DNA of 64,000 nt. Source: an uncultured Lachnospiraceae bacterium (GTDB lineage: Bacteria > Bacillota > Clostridia > Lachnospirales > Lachnospiraceae). Positions 46,288-53,257 of this stretch are shown here, piece after piece. Location: contig CAJTSB010000009.1 in the NCBI GenBank assembly GCA_910578825.1, positions 28,220 through 92,219 on the forward strand, written 5' to 3'. The notes under the pieces are model-generated. The model did no database searches. It was not told the origin of the DNA and saw only the letters and a list, made by a program, of their open reading frames with translations. Both the position numbers and the translations under genes were made by a program. Every line of letters begins with the position of its first letter. The first letter of the stretch is position 1.

Positions 46288-48090
46288 TTAAATTTCCCTC
46301 GTGTATCGCCTGAGCCACTCCCTCTCTTCCCACTCAAGACAGGGGGATAGCTTTTCATACACCATCTTATGATATTCATTGAGTAGACCGCGCTCTTTTG
46401 CCGTCATCTCTTCCGGAAGAATGGCGTCTAAGTCTATCGGCGCATACGTGATTATTTCAAATTCCATAAACTGTCCGTATTCATTTTTCTCTGCCTTCCT
46501 GCAGAGAATCTCATTTTCCGTTCGGATTCCATAACTTCCCTCAAGATAGATACCCGGCTCGTCGGTCGTTATCATTCCCTCTTCCAGCACACAATCGCCG
46601 TCCGGCTCCGCGGATCTGCGCCAGCGGAAAGCATTCGGCCCTTCATGGACATTCAGAAAATAACCGATGCCGTGTCCGGTTCCGCATTTATAATCCAACC
46701 CCAGACTCCACAACGGTCCCCGGGCAAGGATATCCAGATTCGTTCCCCGGCAGCCATAAAGAAACTTTGCAGCCGCCAAATTCAGATTACAACGACATAC
46801 CGCAGTAAAAAGTTCCTTCTGCTCCCTTGTCAGATTACCCAGCGAAATAGTCCTTGTTATATCCGTACTCCCATCCAGATAATGTCCGCCGGAATCCACC
46901 AGAAGAAATCCCTCCGGTCTCAGCGTCGCATTTGTCTCTGTTGTAGCCGCGTAATGCATCATTGCCGCATTCGCACCATAAGCGCTGATGGTATCAAAAC
47001 TGAGATCAGAAAACAATTCCTGTTCCTGCCTGCATCTTTCCAGATAATCAGACGCAGACATTTCCGAAATCGTTTCTTTGCCAATCCGGTTTTTCAGCCA
47101 GTAAAGGAACTTCGTAAACGCAACGCCGTCCTTTATATGTGCATTGCGTATATTTCGTATCTCAGTTTGATTTTTTACCGCCTTCATGAGCTCCGTAGGA
47201 TTACGCTTTGCAATAATTTCCGCTTTCAGGCTATGGCAGATACGATAATTGACAATTCTTTTATCGAGCAAAACCTTTTGATCCTGCGGAATGTTTTCGG
47301 CATATGCATAAATGTCCTCATAGTCTTTGATGATAATCCTGTGTTGTGCACAATAACGAAGGATCTCCTCATCCAATACCTCGCGGTGGACAAACCAGAA
47401 ACTTTCCTCCATCGTAACCGCTGCAAAAGACATCACTACCGGAACATGCGCAATATCCCCTCCCCGGATGTTAAACAGCCAGGCAATATCATACAGAGAA
47501 GTCAGAATATGCACGCCTGCCCGATTTTCCTTCATCTTCTCCCGCACTCTTGTCAGCTTGTTTCCCGTGCTCTCGCCTGTATATTCCTCTCCCAGGAGAA
47601 ATGCCGGATATTTGGGGAAAGGCGGACGATCTTTCCAGATGATACCCGCCAGGTCTTCGTTTGCTGCAATCGTTCCCTGTTTCTCAGTCACAATTTCCTC
47701 ATACGTTTCTCCTGCCCTGGCATTTACCACCCTGCCGTCAAACCCCAGACAAGCGCCCTGCCTAAGATTCTGCCGGACAAATTCTTCGACTGTGGGCACG
47801 CCCTCTTCGCCCATGCGAAAGAGCGTTACCTCACTGCCTTTCAGCTGCTGTTTCGCCTGAATAAAATATCTGCCATCCGTCCACAGCCCTGCCTGCGTCA
47901 GAGTAATAACAGCCGTTCCTGCGGAGCCCGTAAAACCGGTAAGATAACTCCTCGTCTTAAAATAATCCCCCACATATTCCGATTCGTGAAAATCCGAGGT
48001 GGGCACAATATACATCGTAATTCCACGTTTTTTCATCTCTTCCCGAATCTTTTCTATCCTGTCATTCACTCCTGCTGTTCGCACTGTCAT
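46288..48090 (-). CDS. Aminopeptidase P family (Xaa-Pro) peptidase
   Basis: About 600 residues, the long three-domain form. There are two creatinase-like N-terminal domains (MYIVPTSDFHESEYVGDYFK, LTGFTGSAGTAVIT) and a pita-bread metallopeptidase domain with metal ligands in LLVDSGGHYLDGSTDITRT, GTGHGIGYFLNVHEGP, EEGMITTDEPGIY and RTENEILC. It releases N-terminal residues preceding proline; cytosolic. The start at 48090 follows GAGGGG. It lies just after ridA on the same strand and probably shares its promoter. Confidence 0.94.
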   Translation of the reverse strand: MTVRTAGVNDRIEKIREEMKKRGITMYIVPTSDFHESEYVGDYFKTRSYLTGFTGSAGTAVITLTQAGLWTDGRYFIQAKQQLKGSEVTLFRMGEEGVPTVEEFVRQNLRQGACLGFDGRVVNARAGETYEEIVTEKQGTIAANEDLAGIIWKDRPPFPKYPAFLLGEEYTGESTGNKLTRVREKMKENRAGVHILTSLYDIAWLFNIRGGDIAHVPVVMSFAAVTMEESFWFVHREVLDEEILRYCAQHRIIIKDYEDIYAYAENIPQDQKVLLDKRIVNYRICHSLKAEIIAKRNPTELMKAVKNQTEIRNIRNAHIKDGVAFTKFLYWLKNRIGKETISEMSASDYLERCRQEQELFSDLSFDTISAYGANAAMMHYAATTETNATLRPEGFLLVDSGGHYLDGSTDITRTISLGNLTREQKELFTAVCRCNLNLAAAKFLYGCRGTNLDILARGPLWSLGLDYKCGTGHGIGYFLNVHEGPNAFRWRRSAEPDGDCVLEEGMITTDEPGIYLEGSYGIRTENEILCRKAEKNEYGQFMEFEIITYAPIDLDAILPEEMTAKERGLLNEYHKMVYEKLSPCLEWEEREWLRRYTREI

Positions 48091-48121
48091 ACACCCCTCT
48101 TCCATTCTACCATAATCCGGC

Positions 48122-48502
48122 TCAGTCTTTTTTCACCGCAATCACTTCAATCTCTACCAGTCCGCCCTTTGGAAGCTTTGCCACCTGCACGCAGGAACGT
48201 GCCGGAGTTTCGCCTTTAAAATACTGGGCATAGACGTCATTCACTTTCCCGAAATCATTGATGTCATCCAAAAATACGCTGGTCTTCACCACATGACCAA
48301 GATCGCTGCCTGCTGCCTCAAGAACTGTGGCAAGATTCTTCAGACTCTGATGCGTCTGCGCCTCCACACCTTCCGGCAGGCTTCCGCTCTCCGGTATCAG
48401 TCCTAACTGACCAGATGTAAATATCAATCCGTTTGCCTCTACCGCATGTACGTACGGACCTACTGCTGTCGGCGCTTTGGGTGCATTGATTGTTTTTTTC
48501 AT
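48122..48502 (-). CDS. ridA: RidA family enamine/imine deaminase
   Basis: A 126-residue RidA/YjgF protein with the signature PTAVGPYVHAVEANGLIFTS, GQLGLIP, and the conserved arginine in PARSCVQVAKLPKGGLVEIE. RidA hydrolyses reactive 2-aminoacrylate and related imines formed by PLP enzymes. RBS GAGGAAG; a strong promoter lies at 48571-48599. Divergent from tRNA-Leu. Confidence 0.95.
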   Translation of the reverse strand: MKKTINAPKAPTAVGPYVHAVEANGLIFTSGQLGLIPESGSLPEGVEAQTHQSLKNLATVLEAAGSDLGHVVKTSVFLDDINDFGKVNDVYAQYFKGETPARSCVQVAKLPKGGLVEIEVIAVKKD

Positions 48503-48570
48503 ATTATCTTCCTCTTTTCCTCTATACTTTATTACATTTACGATTCCAAAAATGCAATCGCAGTATTTAT

Positions 48571-48599
48571 AGTATAACTGTCCGCCATAAATTTGTCAA
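48571..48599 (-). promoter_or_regulatory. SigA-type promoter for ridA
   Basis: Reverse strand TTGACA (48599-48594) and TATACT (48576-48571), 17-bp spacer. Confidence 0.85.
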
Positions 48600-48618
48600 A
48601 AAACATCCGGAAAAACAC

Positions 48619-48647
48619 TTGCTTTTTTTTCCTCTATATGCTAGAAT
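48619..48647 (+). promoter_or_regulatory. SigA-type promoter for tRNA-Leu
   Basis: TTGCTT (48619-48624) and TAGAAT (48642-48647), 17-bp spacer, about 33 bp before the tRNA. Confidence 0.75.
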
Positions 48648-48679
48648 ACATTTTGTTCGAGTCATAGAGCCGAACATAT

Positions 48680-48763
48680 GCCGGTGTGTCGGAATTGGCA
48701 GACGAGGCAGACTCAAAATCTGTTGTTGGCAACAACGTATGGGTTCAAGTCCCATCACCGGCA
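48680..48763 (+). tRNA. tRNA-Leu (CAA anticodon)
   Basis: An 84-nt class II tRNA. Acceptor stem GCCGGTG / CACCGGC with discriminator A. Anticodon stem GCAGA/TCTGT with loop CTCAAAA gives anticodon CAA, reading UUG. A long variable arm (TTGTTGGCAACAA) and T arm ATGGG-TTCAAGT-CCCAT are present. CCA is not encoded. Flanked by its own promoter and terminator, so it is a single-gene unit. Confidence 0.97.
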
Positions 48764-48770
48764 GTACATA

Positions 48771-48806
48771 GCGCGAAACCGTAAGTTTTCGGTTTCGCGC
48801 TTTTTT
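48771..48806 (+). terminator. Terminator of tRNA-Leu
   Basis: Perfect 10-bp stem GCGCGAAACC / GGTTTCGCGC, 10-nt loop, then six T. Confidence 0.95.
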
Positions 48807-48808
48807 CG

Positions 48809-48862
48809 TCTGATAGGAAATACCTTGTCATGCTAAAGCGTGAAAGTGTCTTTCCTATCAGA
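48809..48862. repeat. 12-bp inverted repeat between tRNA terminator and secreted-protein terminator
   Basis: TCTGATAGGAAA (48809-48820) and TTTCCTATCAGA (48851-48862) pair perfectly around a 30-nt loop that has its own short pairing. It begins right at the end of the tRNA terminator. It could be a back-up terminator or a relic; the role is not clear. Confidence 0.6.
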
Positions 48863-48863
48863 T

Positions 48864-48910
48864 AAAAAAATAAACTGCCGTTTCAAACCATGATTGGTTA
48901 AAACGACAGT
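48864..48910 (-). terminator. Terminator of the BIG2/FN3 secreted-protein gene
   Basis: Reverse strand ACTGTCGTTT ... AAACGGCAGT (10-bp stem with one G-U pair) followed by TTA and seven T, 10 bp after the stop codon. Confidence 0.85.
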
Positions 48911-48919
48911 CGTTTTTCT

Positions 48920-50341
48920 TTACATTGTAACAACAGCCTTTATGTCCGACCAGTCGGAATAGAGAGCCTTCGTTTTTCCATTGACAACGGTATTTGTGTA
49001 CACACGCATTTTCACATAGTATATCTTTCCTTTTTCCAGCTTGGAGACTCTTCCTGAGACTTTTGTGTTTTTATCTACCAGCACTTTCGTCGTGCTTACA
49101 TCGGAAAAATTACTGTCTGTAGAATATGCAATCTCATAACCCGTGCTCTGCACTTTCTGTTTCCTCCATGTCAGCGTAAAACCTCTCTTCTTCGGCTTTA
49201 TCTGCTTTATGGAAGTAGCTTTTGGAACTACCGTGAACGATTTCTTCACCGTTCCGGTATAATTTCCTTTGAATTTGATGACTACCGTATATTTCCCTAC
49301 ATTTTCCGTACCCTTGGGATAAGTTACCGTATAATTCCTGCCGGCTTTCAGTTTTTTTCCTCTGCTGTCCCTCACAATGACGGAAGGTTTGCGTCTCTTT
49401 CCATTGCGGGCGTAAGATGTTTTCGACAGCGTGATATCTTCAGCTGCATAAATTTTCGTTATGGTCTTATCCCTGCACTTGGAGCATTTCACCTGTTTAC
49501 GTCCACTCTTCTTCGCGCTGGCAGGCGTTATCGTTGTCCGGTATTTATGATTACACGTGACTGTCACTTCACACTCCGCAGAGATTTCTCCATCCTCGGA
49601 TGTTGCGGTGATCGTAGTTGTTCCGGGAGCGACGCCCTGTACTACGCCTCTTGTGCTTACTGTAGCAACAGAAGGTTCCGATGAACTCCACTCAATCGCC
49701 GGATTTGTGGCATTACTCGGCAAAACCGTGGCTTTCAGCGTCCTTTTTCCATCATCCTTTATGGTAGTCTTCTTGCGGTTCAACGTGACGGAGGTCACAT
49801 TGACAATCGGTTTCTCATAGCTGAGGGTGAGATAATACAGACCGCCGCTTGCCTTGTGCTGGCGAATGGCGAAGTAGTAATCCCCTTCTTTCAGTAAAAC
49901 TTTTGCAGAACCACAATACATTTCCTGTGCGGAACTGTACTTCTTCTGCATTCTGTAATTTCTTTTACAGGAACGCCAGACCAGATTATCCGGCTCTTCC
50001 CCATCAAAAATAGCAAATCCATCGTATTCGGCGGCAGTGCCAAGATAAGATGCATCATCCGATTCCAGATAGATGTCCAATAAGCCGTCCTCTTCCATTG
50101 AGAATTCATATACTTTCCAATAATACAGACTGTTCCCCCCTACGCCCTCAATCGCGCCATGATAGTCCGTCTCCTTCATGCTGTCAATAATCTCTGCTCC
50201 GAGATTCACTTCTACTGCAAATTCCGGCCATCCATCCGCGGCATGTGCTTTCATTGTTGAGAAAGCGGCAACAGATAAAAGCAGCATCAGCGCCGACAAA
50301 CATAATACGCTGTTTTTCCTAAATTGTTTTTTTAGATTCAT
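48920..50341 (-). CDS. Secreted protein with BIG2 and FN3 domains
   Basis: A 473-residue exported protein. The signal peptide is residues 1-35 (hydrophobic VLCLSALMLLLSVAAF, cleavage near AHAAD). Residues 40-175 form a beta-rich domain resembling a pre-peptidase C-terminal-like fold. Next is a BIG2 Ig-like domain (VTSVTLNRKKTTIKDDGK to ECEVTV), then a small Cys/His module (CNHKYR...CSKCRD), then an Ig-like region and an FN3 domain at the end. No anchor is visible. It shares the Cys/His module and Lys-rich FN3 ending with the 7884-11462 protein, so both may act at the cell surface. Start after GGGAGGGAG. Confidence 0.82.
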   Translation of the reverse strand: MNLKKQFRKNSVLCLSALMLLLSVAAFSTMKAHAADGWPEFAVEVNLGAEIIDSMKETDYHGAIEGVGGNSLYYWKVYEFSMEEDGLLDIYLESDDASYLGTAAEYDGFAIFDGEEPDNLVWRSCKRNYRMQKKYSSAQEMYCGSAKVLLKEGDYYFAIRQHKASGGLYYLTLSYEKPIVNVTSVTLNRKKTTIKDDGKRTLKATVLPSNATNPAIEWSSSEPSVATVSTRGVVQGVAPGTTTITATSEDGEISAECEVTVTCNHKYRTTITPASAKKSGRKQVKCSKCRDKTITKIYAAEDITLSKTSYARNGKRRKPSVIVRDSRGKKLKAGRNYTVTYPKGTENVGKYTVVIKFKGNYTGTVKKSFTVVPKATSIKQIKPKKRGFTLTWRKQKVQSTGYEIAYSTDSNFSDVSTTKVLVDKNTKVSGRVSKLEKGKIYYVKMRVYTNTVVNGKTKALYSDWSDIKAVVTM

Positions 50342-50440
50342 ATAGAACTCCCTCCCTTACCATTTGCCTGATCCTTACCCAAAATGACTTCGGGATCATA
50401 GCAGGATATTAGAAAATTATTGCGACATGCTTTTATCTGA

Positions 50441-50469
50441 ATTCTAACACTTATATCTGCAACATTCAA
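50441..50469 (-). promoter_or_regulatory. SigA-type promoter for the BIG2/FN3 gene
   Basis: Reverse strand TTGAAT (50469-50464) and TAGAAT (50446-50441), 17-bp spacer. The leader is about 95 nt with a small hairpin (GATCC ... GGATC). Confidence 0.7.
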
Positions 50470-50481
50470 GATATTTTATCC

Positions 50482-51756
50482 TTATCTTTCCTTCATATCT
50501 TTCAAAATGTCAAAACAGTCAAATGTGGCAAAATAATCCCTTGGCGTTTCCGCGCGGCGGATTAACTGTGTACTTCCATCCTCTTTCAGAAGTATCTCAG
50601 CTGATTTCAGTTTTCCATTATAGTTGTAGCCCATGGAAAATCCGTGCGCCCCGGTATCATGTATGACAAGCAGGTCTCCCATATCAATCTTCGGCAACAT
50701 CCGGTCAATTGCAAATTTATCATTATTCTCACAAAGAGAGCCGGTAATATCGTATTTATGGTCACATACGCTGTTATCCTTGCCCATAACGGTAATATGG
50801 TGGTAAGCGCCATACATGGCCGGTCGCATCAAATTTACGGCACAAGCGTCACAGCCAATGTATTCCTTATGAGTATGTTTCTCATGAATAGCTGTTGTTA
50901 CCAGGCAGCCGTACGGTCCCATCATATAACGTCCCAATTCTGTATAAATCGCTACATCTCCCATACCTGCCGGTACAAGCACCTCTTCATAAACCTTGCG
51001 AACGCCTTCGCCAATCACGCGAATATCGTTCGGCTCCTGTTCCGGATAATAGGGAATTCCGATTCCGCCGGATAAATTGATGAAACGGATATCCGCTCCC
51101 GTCTCCTCCTTTAATTTTACAGCCACCTCAAACAAGGTTCTTGCAAGCGTCGGATAATAATCGTTCGTCACTGTATTGCTTGCCAGGAATGCATGAATGC
51201 CAAAATTTTTCGCTCCCTTTTGCTTTAAAACCTTAAATCCCTCAAACAACTGCTCCGTCGTAAAACCGTATTTCGCGTCTCCGGGGTTGTCCATAATACT
51301 GTTGCTGATTTTGAACAAGCCCCCGGGATTGTAACGACAGCTTATCGTCTCCGGAATATGCCCTATCGTTTTTTCCAGAAAATCAATGTGCGTAAAATCA
51401 TCCAGATTGATAATCGCGCCAATCTCGTTTGCAAGCTGAAACTCCTCCGCCGGCGTGGTGTTTGAGGAAAACATAATATCCGTTCCGTCAAAATGAAGGG
51501 CGTCGGCAAGCATAAGCTCTGTCAGTGAGGAACAATCGCATCCGCACCCACAATCTTTGAGAATATTGATCAAAAAAGGATTTGGTGTCGCCTTGACGGC
51601 AAAATATTCTTTAAATCCCGCATTCCAGGAAAACGCCTCCTTCAAAGCCAACGCATTTTCGCGGATGCCTTTTTCATCATAGAGATGAAACGGCGTAGGA
51701 TATTTTTTTACAATCTCTTTTAATTGTTCATTTGTTACAAATGGTTCTTTCTTCAT
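50482..51756 (-). CDS. lysA: Diaminopimelate decarboxylase family protein
   Basis: A 424-residue fold III PLP decarboxylase. PLP lysine in YFAVKATPNP (about residue 54), LSGGIGIPYYP (phosphate loop), and the C-terminal active-site cysteine and tyrosine region (CENNDKFAIDR, MGYNYNGKLKSAE). It most likely makes L-lysine from meso-diaminopimelate. Several related decarboxylases share this fold, so substrate is probable rather than certain. A TrmB-type regulator lies 15 bp upstream in the same unit. RBS AAGGAG. Confidence 0.85.
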   Translation of the reverse strand: MKKEPFVTNEQLKEIVKKYPTPFHLYDEKGIRENALALKEAFSWNAGFKEYFAVKATPNPFLINILKDCGCGCDCSSLTELMLADALHFDGTDIMFSSNTTPAEEFQLANEIGAIINLDDFTHIDFLEKTIGHIPETISCRYNPGGLFKISNSIMDNPGDAKYGFTTEQLFEGFKVLKQKGAKNFGIHAFLASNTVTNDYYPTLARTLFEVAVKLKEETGADIRFINLSGGIGIPYYPEQEPNDIRVIGEGVRKVYEEVLVPAGMGDVAIYTELGRYMMGPYGCLVTTAIHEKHTHKEYIGCDACAVNLMRPAMYGAYHHITVMGKDNSVCDHKYDITGSLCENNDKFAIDRMLPKIDMGDLLVIHDTGAHGFSMGYNYNGKLKSAEILLKEDGSTQLIRRAETPRDYFATFDCFDILKDMKER

Positions 51757-51770
51757 CTTTCTGCTCCTTT

Positions 51771-52514
51771 TTATTTATCATTTTTTCCTTCTAGTTCCAA
51801 GAGGCGGATTTCATTTTTCATGGACTCCTTAAAAACCTGCACAAAATTGCTCTGCCCGGAATACAGGCAGGTGCTGTCTCTGCCCTTTCCCAGCTCTCCA
51901 CTGAGCACGTATCTCGAATCCGTAATAATTCCAATCTGATTCTTTTTATCGGAAGTGATATAGACTTTTATCCCCTTTGCCTTCCCGGAAAGAAACTGTG
52001 GTCTCTCCGCCATGTTTTTGGGAAACGCGGTCATCACCACCACCTTGATATTTCTCTCCATCAACGCCTGCAGTTCTTTCTGAAACTGTAACAGCAATGG
52101 CGCGGACATCGACAAATAAACTCTTTTCCCCGCCTTCACAAGCATATTGCGAATCTTATCTGTGATATTCTCATCCCCGGATATTGTGATATATCCTTCA
52201 AATTCTTCTTTCTCCTTCGGCATATGCGCCACCAGATATTCCTGCTTGCGAATCAGGCTGTTAATTTTGTTCTGGCAGAATTCCCCGACCTCAACCGCCG
52301 TATATTTTCGCGAGGCTCCCTCACTGACATATGCTGCCCCTTTCTCCGCCAGCCCTTCCAACGCCTTATATACATTGGAGCGGGAAATGCCCATATTCTT
52401 TGCCAGCTCATAACCATTGCTCGTCCCGGAGCGAACCAGCCTGAGATATATAGAGGATTCCTGTCCAGTCAGCCCAAACGAGACCAAATAATTGATCAAT
52501 TCTTTTTCTTCCAT
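51771..52514 (-). CDS. TrmB-like winged-helix transcriptional regulator
   Basis: A 247-residue protein. The N-terminal TrmB winged helix (LVSFGLTGQESSIYLRLV, GYELAKNMGISRSNVYKALE) is followed by a coiled region and a PLD-like/effector domain (YITISGDENITDKIRNML). TrmB regulators usually sense sugars or small metabolites; here, cotranscribed with lysA, it might control lysine-related genes (inference). The frame is open to 52616, but the ATG at 52514 begins the conserved domain and lies about 30 bp past a strong promoter. Confidence 0.87.
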   Translation of the reverse strand: MEEKELINYLVSFGLTGQESSIYLRLVRSGTSNGYELAKNMGISRSNVYKALEGLAEKGAAYVSEGASRKYTAVEVGEFCQNKINSLIRKQEYLVAHMPKEKEEFEGYITISGDENITDKIRNMLVKAGKRVYLSMSAPLLLQFQKELQALMERNIKVVVMTAFPKNMAERPQFLSGKAKGIKVYITSDKKNQIGIITDSRYVLSGELGKGRDSTCLYSGQSNFVQVFKESMKNEIRLLELEGKNDK

Positions 52515-52551
52515 CCCACACACGCTTTCTATAGTGTTATCTTTAAGGAAT

Positions 52552-52580
52552 ACTATAATAACTTCTGGAGAAAATGTCAA
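52552..52580 (-). promoter_or_regulatory. SigA-type promoter for the TrmB-lysA pair
   Basis: Reverse strand TTGACA (52580-52575) and TATAGT (52557-52552), 17-bp spacer. ACTATAG also recurs just downstream. Confidence 0.85.
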
Positions 52581-52606
52581 GAGAAATATCAAAATTTTAC
52601 AGGGCA

Positions 52607-52652
52607 GCAGAAACAAGCGGACGCATCATTTGATACGTCCGCTTGTTTCTGC
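52607..52652 (-). terminator. 17-bp-stem hairpin after nrdG
   Basis: GCAGAAACAAGCGGACG (52607-52623) and its perfect complement (52636-52652) around a 12-nt loop, lying between the nrdG stop and the TrmB promoter. The T run on the reverse strand is poor, so it may also act as an mRNA 3' stabiliser. Confidence 0.6.
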
Positions 52653-52679
52653 ATTTGTTTCCTCTTTCCTCACAAGCTA

Positions 52680-53171
52680 TCACTCACAGTGCAATACTAC
52701 GCAACCCTGTTCCAGAGACAGCGGCACATTGATGACACGCTGATTCGCACTGCCACGCCAGTAAAGCTGTGTATCTTTCTGTTCTGCAATGAACTCTCCA
52801 TCCACCAGCACATCAAGATAATTCATAATCTCCAGTTCCGAAATAGTTTCCCAGACAAATCCAGTATACAGCCAAATCGTCTTTGTCGGAAACAGTTCTT
52901 TGATTTCCATTATCAGTTTCAGTATATCAGAACGGTTCCCATAGTATAATGGGTCGCCGCCACTCAATGTTATTCCGGAAACATAATCTTTGGAAAGTTC
53001 CTCAAATAATTCCTGTTTTGCATTTTCATCGAATGGGAGTCCGCCATTCGGATCCCAGGTGACGGGGTTCTGACAATCCTTGCAACAGTGGGAACAGCCG
53101 GACACCCATAATACGGTGCGGAGTCCATCACCATTCAGCATATCGTCTTTTGTTATATCATGGTACCTCAT
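52680..53171 (-). CDS. nrdG: Anaerobic ribonucleoside-triphosphate reductase activating protein
   Basis: A 163-residue radical SAM activase with the cluster motif SGCSHCCKDCQNP, and GGDPLYYGNRSDIL later. It generates the glycyl radical on NrdD. The conserved start MRYHDITKDDMLNGDGLR is at the ATG at 53171, with AGGAGA upstream (an ATG at 53174 is adjacent). The frame also extends in-frame to an ATG at 53210 lying in repeat copy C, giving a possible 13-residue extension. Confidence 0.96.
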   Translation of the reverse strand: MRYHDITKDDMLNGDGLRTVLWVSGCSHCCKDCQNPVTWDPNGGLPFDENAKQELFEELSKDYVSGITLSGGDPLYYGNRSDILKLIMEIKELFPTKTIWLYTGFVWETISELEIMNYLDVLVDGEFIAEQKDTQLYWRGSANQRVINVPLSLEQGCVVLHCE

Positions 53172-53190
53172 CATGCAGTCTCCTTTAATC

Positions 53191-53257
53191 GGTATCGGCA
53201 TGCTGCGCATTGCCTTCCTCCTTTAATCGGTATCAGCACGCGCCGCTTTGCGCCTCC
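53191..53257 (-). repeat. Palindromic element, copy C (rearranged), nrdD-nrdG gap
   Basis: The reverse strand holds two copies of the element's tail. First a GGCGC-type hairpin plus GCGTGCTGATACC and ATTAAAGGAGG; then AAGGCAATGCGCAGCATGCCGATACC and ATTAAAGGAG again. It thus looks like two partial elements joined, sharing the AAGGCA-ATG-CGC-AGC core with copies A and B. It begins directly at the nrdD stop codon. Its ATG at 53210 reads in frame into nrdG. Confidence 0.7.

Noticed and set aside
46645..48219. 524-codon plus-strand frame
   Set aside because: Mirror frame of the aminopeptidase P gene; no ribosome site and no protein-like motifs, while the minus strand has clear metallopeptidase motifs.
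50347..50440. Possible riboswitch in the leader of the BIG2/FN3 gene
   Set aside because: Only one small hairpin (GATCC/GGATC) is seen and no known aptamer consensus such as c-di-GMP-I.
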